64,000 nucleotides of DNA, from IMG/VR virus record IMGVR_UViG_3300042387_001265, positions 1 through 64,000 of that record. The stretch is one strand, 5' to 3'. Position numbers and translations under genes: made by a program. The notes beneath the pieces are model-generated. The model saw nothing but the letters and a program-made list of their open reading frames with translations, did no database searches and was not told the origin of the DNA. Positions 60,542 through 64,000 of this stretch are shown here, one piece after another (positions within the stretch are counted from its first letter, which is position 1; the number at the start of each line of letters is the position of its first letter). The DNA comes from a virus.

Positions 60542-61081
60542 ATGACAGCACTTAATAGAACCCCAACAAATCCAAATTCAATTCAACCTAACAAGTTTAC
60601 GTTGAACTTTAGTCGTGCGCCAAATTTACAATATTTTTGTCAGACTATTTCTTTACCAGGTGTTTCAACATCAGAAATACCTATTAACAATCCATTCGTT
60701 GAATTATATGCACCAGGTGAAAAGACAATATATGATGTATTAAATATTACTTTTATTGTTGATGCAGAAATGTTAAGTTGGTTAGAGATTCATGACTGGC
60801 TTCGTGCAATGACTTTCCCAACCGAATTTGAAGAGTATCAGTCTTTAGGTAAACTTTCTCAATTCACTAGCGCACAAGCATCAGCTACACCACAATATGC
60901 AGATGGTTCTGTAACAATTCTCTCAGCATCAAATAAACCGTACTACCGTTTTAACTTCAAAGATTTATTTCCAATCTCACTTTCTGGTTTTATTTTATCT
61001 TCAACTGACTCTCCAGAATCAATTGTCACAGCAGACGCAACTTTCAGATTTACCTATTATAACGTAGAAAAATTATTTTAA
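60542..61081 (+). CDS. Tail-tube-fold protein after gp23
   Basis: About 180 residues from the ATG at 60542; a TTG at 60524 is in frame but lies in the terminator T-run. The sequence TALNRTPTNPNSIQPNKFTL, CQTISLPGVSTSEIPINNPF, VELYAPGEKTIYDVLNITFI, LEIHDWLRAMTFPTEFEEYQ and FRFNFKD-like (here YYRFNFKDLFPISL) then TFRFTYYNVEKLF follows the gp19 motif order. It may be a third tube-type protein, such as a tail or neck connector. No T4 equivalent is certain. It has no ribosome-binding site. Confidence 0.6.
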   Translation: MTALNRTPTNPNSIQPNKFTLNFSRAPNLQYFCQTISLPGVSTSEIPINNPFVELYAPGEKTIYDVLNITFIVDAEMLSWLEIHDWLRAMTFPTEFEEYQSLGKLSQFTSAQASATPQYADGSVTILSASNKPYYRFNFKDLFPISLSGFILSSTDSPESIVTADATFRFTYYNVEKLF

Positions 61082-61093
61082 ATGTGATATACT
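61065..61093 (+). promoter_or_regulatory. Host sigma-70-like extended -10 promoter for uvsY
   Basis: TGA directly before TATACT (61088-61093) forms an extended -10 element, with TAGAAA (61065-61070) as a 4/6 match to the -35 box 17 bases upstream. It lies between a late structural gene and the replication genes uvsY-uvsW, which are not expected to depend on late transcription. Confidence 0.45.
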
Positions 61094-61112
61094 CCTAATA
61101 CGGAGGTAAACT

Positions 61113-61547
61113 ATGAGCAAACTTGATGATGTATTACAGATGTGGGCAACTGATTCTATCATTGATAGAACTGAACCTGGTAAAGCACTGATTGACATTC
61201 CAAAACTTCATTCGAAGTATTTAAACATTCTTTCTTCACATAGATTGTTAGTCAAAGAAGCCGAATTTCAATATAACAAATGGCGTAAATTAAAGTGGGA
61301 ATACTACACTGGCAAACTTGACGAAGAATTGTTGCATCATTATGGATGGCAACCATTTCCTTTTACACTCAAATCTGAAATCAATACATACTTAGAAGCA
61401 GACGAAGATATCAATAAGTATCTTGCTAGAAAACTATTACATGAAGAAATTGTGGAAGTATGCCAAGCAATCATAAAAGAACTAAACAACCGAACATGGG
61501 AGCTTCGGTCATTCATTGACTGGGAAAAGTTTATTCAAGGTGTTTGA
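61113..61547 (+). CDS. uvsY: Recombination mediator UvsY
   Basis: The 144-residue product matches UvsY: DDVLQMWATDSIIDRTEPGK, IPKLHSKYLNILSSHRLLVK, EAEFQYNKWRKLKWEYYTGK, INTYLEADEDINKYLAR and an end (KELNNRTWELRSFIDWEKFI) as in other family members. T4 UvsY is 137 residues. It loads UvsX recombinase on gp32-coated single strands. A strong ribosome-binding site (CGGAGG) precedes it and it overlaps UvsW. Confidence 0.92.
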   Translation: MSKLDDVLQMWATDSIIDRTEPGKALIDIPKLHSKYLNILSSHRLLVKEAEFQYNKWRKLKWEYYTGKLDEELLHHYGWQPFPFTLKSEINTYLEADEDINKYLARKLLHEEIVEVCQAIIKELNNRTWELRSFIDWEKFIQGV

Positions 61548-63021
61548 TTTAATTTTACGAAAACAGAACGAAGCGTTCATAAGAATTGATTGTGAGAAGA
61601 GTGTCGCTTACGAACTCTCTTCTTATTTTGAATTTTTTGTTCCTGGTTATCAGTTCATGCCAACATACAAGAATAAATTGTGGGATGGAAAAGTTCGTCT
61701 TTTCGATTTGCGTTCACATACAATTTATTCTGGTCTGTTGCCGTACATTGAAAAGTTTTGCGCTGAAAGAGAATATAAGTATGAGATTGACTCAGCAATC
61801 ACTGCAACTGAGAATTTCTCAGCATTAGAAGCTAAAGAGTTTATAGACAGTCTTGAACTGCACAAAACCATTATACAAGAAGGTGCAAGAGAATATCAAG
61901 TAAAAGCATTCATTTCTGCCGTTAGAAATAGAAGAATGTTGTTATTATCACCGACTGGTTCAGGTAAGTCCTTCATTTTGTATCTCATTCTGAGATATGT
62001 TCAGCATAAAAAACACAAAAAAGGTTTGTTGATTGTTCCGACAACATCACTTGTTGAACAGATGTACTCCGATTTTGCATCTTACGGATACGATTCAGAG
62101 AAATATTGTCATCGTCAATATTCTGGTAAAGACAAGAACACAGACAAGTTTCTTACAATCACCACATGGCAATCAATCTATAAAAATCCACCAGAATACT
62201 TTGAGCAGTTTGATTTTGTTTTTGGTGATGAAGCACACCAGTTCAAAGCAAAGTCTCTGACTACCATTATGTCTGGATTAAAGAATGCATCTTACAGAAT
62301 TGGATGTACAGGAACAATTGATGGTACACAAACACACAAACTTGTTCTTGAGGGATTGTTTGGACCAGTTTATCAATCAACGACAACAGCTAAACTTATT
62401 GAAGATAAGATGTTAGCAGAATTTAAAATAAAATGTTTGATATTAAAATATTCTGAAGAAGTTTGTAAACAGTCCAGAGCATGGGACTATCAGAGTGAAA
62501 TAAACTACATAGTTAGTAACAAAGCACGAAATGAATTTATTCGTAATCTTACACTATCACTAGAGGGCAATTCTCTTGTGCTATTTAATTTGGTTGAAAA
62601 ACATGGCAAACAACTTCACAAACTCATTGAAGAGAAAGCTAGTAATAGGCATGTTTTTTTTGTGTATGGTGGAACAGATGTTCAAGTCCGTGAACAAGTT
62701 CGTGCCATTACCGAAAAAGAAAATAACGCCATCATCGTGGCTTCTTACGGCACTTTTTCTACCGGTATTAATATACGTAATCTTCATAACGTTATTTTTG
62801 CCTCACCGTCTAAGTCGAGAGTTAGAAATTTACAATCAATTGGAAGAGGCTTGCGAATTGGAGACAACAAAAAAGAAGCGGTACTATTTGATATAGCAGA
62901 TGATTTTCGCATAGGTAAACATGTTAATTTCACATTGAAACATTTTGCCGACCGTGTTAAAATATATGATGGAGAAAAGTTCAAATACAAATTCTACAAC
63001 ATAGAGGTCAAAAATGCATAA
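61540..63021 (+). CDS. uvsW: RNA-DNA/recombination helicase UvsW
   Basis: About 493 residues from a GTG at 61540; an in-frame TTG at 61516 would also be possible. The N-terminal domain (IRIDCEKSVAYELSSYFEFF; YKNKLWDGKVRLFDLRSH) is that of T4 UvsW. The helicase core has Walker A SPTGSGKSF, motif II FGDEAHQF, motif III GCTGT, SYGTFSTGINIRNLHNVIFA and motif VI QSIGRGLRIG. UvsW unwinds R-loops and branched DNA in the switch from origin- to recombination-dependent replication. Overlaps UvsY by 8 bases. Confidence 0.93.
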   Translation: MFDLILRKQNEAFIRIDCEKSVAYELSSYFEFFVPGYQFMPTYKNKLWDGKVRLFDLRSHTIYSGLLPYIEKFCAEREYKYEIDSAITATENFSALEAKEFIDSLELHKTIIQEGAREYQVKAFISAVRNRRMLLLSPTGSGKSFILYLILRYVQHKKHKKGLLIVPTTSLVEQMYSDFASYGYDSEKYCHRQYSGKDKNTDKFLTITTWQSIYKNPPEYFEQFDFVFGDEAHQFKAKSLTTIMSGLKNASYRIGCTGTIDGTQTHKLVLEGLFGPVYQSTTTAKLIEDKMLAEFKIKCLILKYSEEVCKQSRAWDYQSEINYIVSNKARNEFIRNLTLSLEGNSLVLFNLVEKHGKQLHKLIEEKASNRHVFFVYGGTDVQVREQVRAITEKENNAIIVASYGTFSTGINIRNLHNVIFASPSKSRVRNLQSIGRGLRIGDNKKEAVLFDIADDFRIGKHVNFTLKHFADRVKIYDGEKFKYKFYNIEVKNA

Positions 63022-63430
63022 CGTAAAACTAATAAGAATGCAATCTGGTGAAGATATATTAGCTTCTATGTGTGAAGAAGAAAATTCCGATATGATTCAG
63101 TTGAATGAGCCCATGCGTTTAGTATTTCGAAGAATGCCAACTGGACAAACTGTAATGATGATGATGCCCTGGTTACCGGTTGAACTTATCAAAGTTAATA
63201 GTGCAAATATATATTATACAGACATTGTTACGATTGTTGAACCTAGAGAAGAAATGATTAGGTATTATGATAAAGTGATTGAGAAATTATCAAAAGATAT
63301 GGAAGAATCTGATAAGAAAATAAATGAATTATTAGAAGACCATGACGATAGTGATGAAGAAAATGAAGAAGAAGTATACCAAGAAATTCTACAACACATA
63401 AATGAAATAAAAAATAAAAAGTTACATTAA
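63014..63430 (+). CDS. Sm-like fold protein
   Basis: The 138-residue product starts VKLIRMQSGEDILASMCEEE and has DMIQLNEPMRLVFRRMPTGQ, MMMPWLPVELIKVNSANIYY and TDIVTIVEPREEMIRYYDKV, then a very acidic tail (DHDDSDEENEEEVYQEIL). This is the pattern of an Sm/LSm-like family known from aquatic T4-like phages. Sm-like proteins bind RNA, so a role in RNA metabolism is possible. It overlaps the UvsW end, so it is probably co-expressed with the replication genes. Confidence 0.7.
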   Translation: MHNVKLIRMQSGEDILASMCEEENSDMIQLNEPMRLVFRRMPTGQTVMMMMPWLPVELIKVNSANIYYTDIVTIVEPREEMIRYYDKVIEKLSKDMEESDKKINELLEDHDDSDEENEEEVYQEILQHINEIKNKKLH

Positions 63431-63444
63431 AGGATTAGTTTATT

Positions 63445-64000
63445 ATGTCAAAAGTGGTGACATTTGTTATACCAAGCAGTGCTGCACAAGCATATCAGGA
63501 ACTCTCTAATAAGTATTCTGCTATTGAACCGCCAACATGGGCATTGTTACTTGCTAACGCTGTTCGTGTTGATGGATATAATCCTTGTATTTTAGATTTT
63601 GATGCTGAACCTACAAGTGTTGAACAAGCAGCAGAGAAAATTGCGGATACAAAAACTGATATAGCAGTCTTTGTTCTTTATGGACAAAATCCAAACTCAG
63701 GCACCACGATGATGATTGGTGCATCAAAACTAGCAAAGCAACTTAAAGCATCACATCCATCAATCAAAACAGTATTCATCGGCTCACATGCTTCTGCATT
63801 GCCATATGATGTTATTGGTTTACCTTATGTTGATTTCGTATTCATCAATGAGGGTGTTTATGGTCTGCTAGATTTGCTGCAAACAAACTATGTTGATGAA
63901 CTAGACAAAGTTCGTGGTCTGGTATATAAGAAACATGGCTTTGCTGCGACGGGTGCTCCTGGTGAGATTGTTCAAACGAAAGATATGGACAGAGTTATGC
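63445..64000 (+). CDS. B12-binding-domain radical-SAM-type protein (partial, off right edge)
   Basis: An ATG at 63445 opens a frame that continues to the right edge (185 codons visible). The N-terminus VVTFVIPSSAAQAYQELSNK, then EPPTWALLLANAVRVDGYNP, CILDFDAEPTSVEQAAEKI and FIGSHASALPYDVI match the Rossmann-like cobalamin-binding domain that precedes radical-SAM cores. The CxxxCxxC cluster motif would be beyond the window, so the radical-SAM part is inferred. Such enzymes methylate or rearrange difficult substrates. A ribosome-binding site AAAGGA precedes it. Confidence 0.65.
   Translation, partial: MSKVVTFVIPSSAAQAYQELSNKYSAIEPPTWALLLANAVRVDGYNPCILDFDAEPTSVEQAAEKIADTKTDIAVFVLYGQNPNSGTTMMIGASKLAKQLKASHPSIKTVFIGSHASALPYDVIGLPYVDFVFINEGVYGLLDLLQTNYVDELDKVRGLVYKKHGFAATGAPGEIVQTKDMDRVM

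Noticed and set aside
1-64000. tRNA genes, insertion sequences or homing endonucleases
   Set aside because: No cloverleaf-like sequence, transposase or HNH/GIY-YIG motif was recognised; intergenic gaps are all under about 60 bases.

Overview
The window is a 64 kb slice of the late structural region of a T4-like contractile-tailed phage (myovirus). The sequence is clearly AT-rich, almost fully coding, and shows no rRNA, tRNA, insertion sequence or CRISPR array. The gene set (gp4, gp48/54-type, gp53, gp27, gp5, gp25, gp6, gp8, gp13-gp23, UvsY, UvsW) and the TATAAATA-type late motifs identify the lineage. The lack of a lysozyme domain in gp5, the DUF4815 baseplate protein, the Sm-like protein and the many non-T4 fibre genes resemble the distant exo-T-even phages of aquatic bacteria rather than coliphage T4. 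The host cannot be named from this window.

Layout. Positions 1-4827 are on the minus strand: gp4 head-completion nuclease, an unknown protein, a tail-tube-fold protein, gp26 with a probable -1 frameshift extension, and a large hydrophobic protein with an internal lysozyme domain that runs off the left edge (probable tape measure/hub). A 32 bp divergent gap (4828-4859) separates this from everything else, which is on the plus strand. 4860-13598 is the inner baseplate: tail-tube cap, gp53, gp27, gp5, small proteins, a short fibre, PAAR tip, gp25, gp6. 13598-27302 holds the large wedge proteins (gp7-position, a heptad-repeat fibre, gp8, DUF4815 protein, small coiled-coil protein). 27304-38061 is a fibre island of five genes, four of which carry a total of seven predicted seven-bladed beta-propellers. 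38082-46104 holds a glycosyltransferase-methyltransferase fusion, small proteins, a 1620-residue composite fibre and fibre-associated proteins. 46092-60467 is the neck, packaging and head cluster (gp13, 14, 15, 16, a Dps-like miniferritin, 17, 18, 19, 20, core proteins, 21, 22, 23). 60542-64000 has another tail-tube-fold protein, UvsY, UvsW, an Sm-like protein and the start of a B12-binding radical-SAM protein.

How it works together. The baseplate and tail genes build the contractile tail, the fibre island supplies host-recognition parts, the 46-60 kb cluster builds and fills the head, and UvsY/UvsW serve recombination-dependent replication. Late motifs precede several operons, and strong hairpin terminators follow gp19 and gp23.

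The least ordinary items are: (1) seven 7-blade propeller blocks, several inserted as cassettes inside fibre scaffolds; (2) a shared seven-residue fibre-shaft repeat in five genes with a conserved end motif; (3) a T TTT TTC slippery site joining gp26 to a downstream extension; (4) a hairpin over a ribosome-binding site with a late promoter in its loop, as in T4 gene e; (5) a Dps-like gene between the two terminase genes; (6) lysozyme moved from gp5 to the presumed tape measure.
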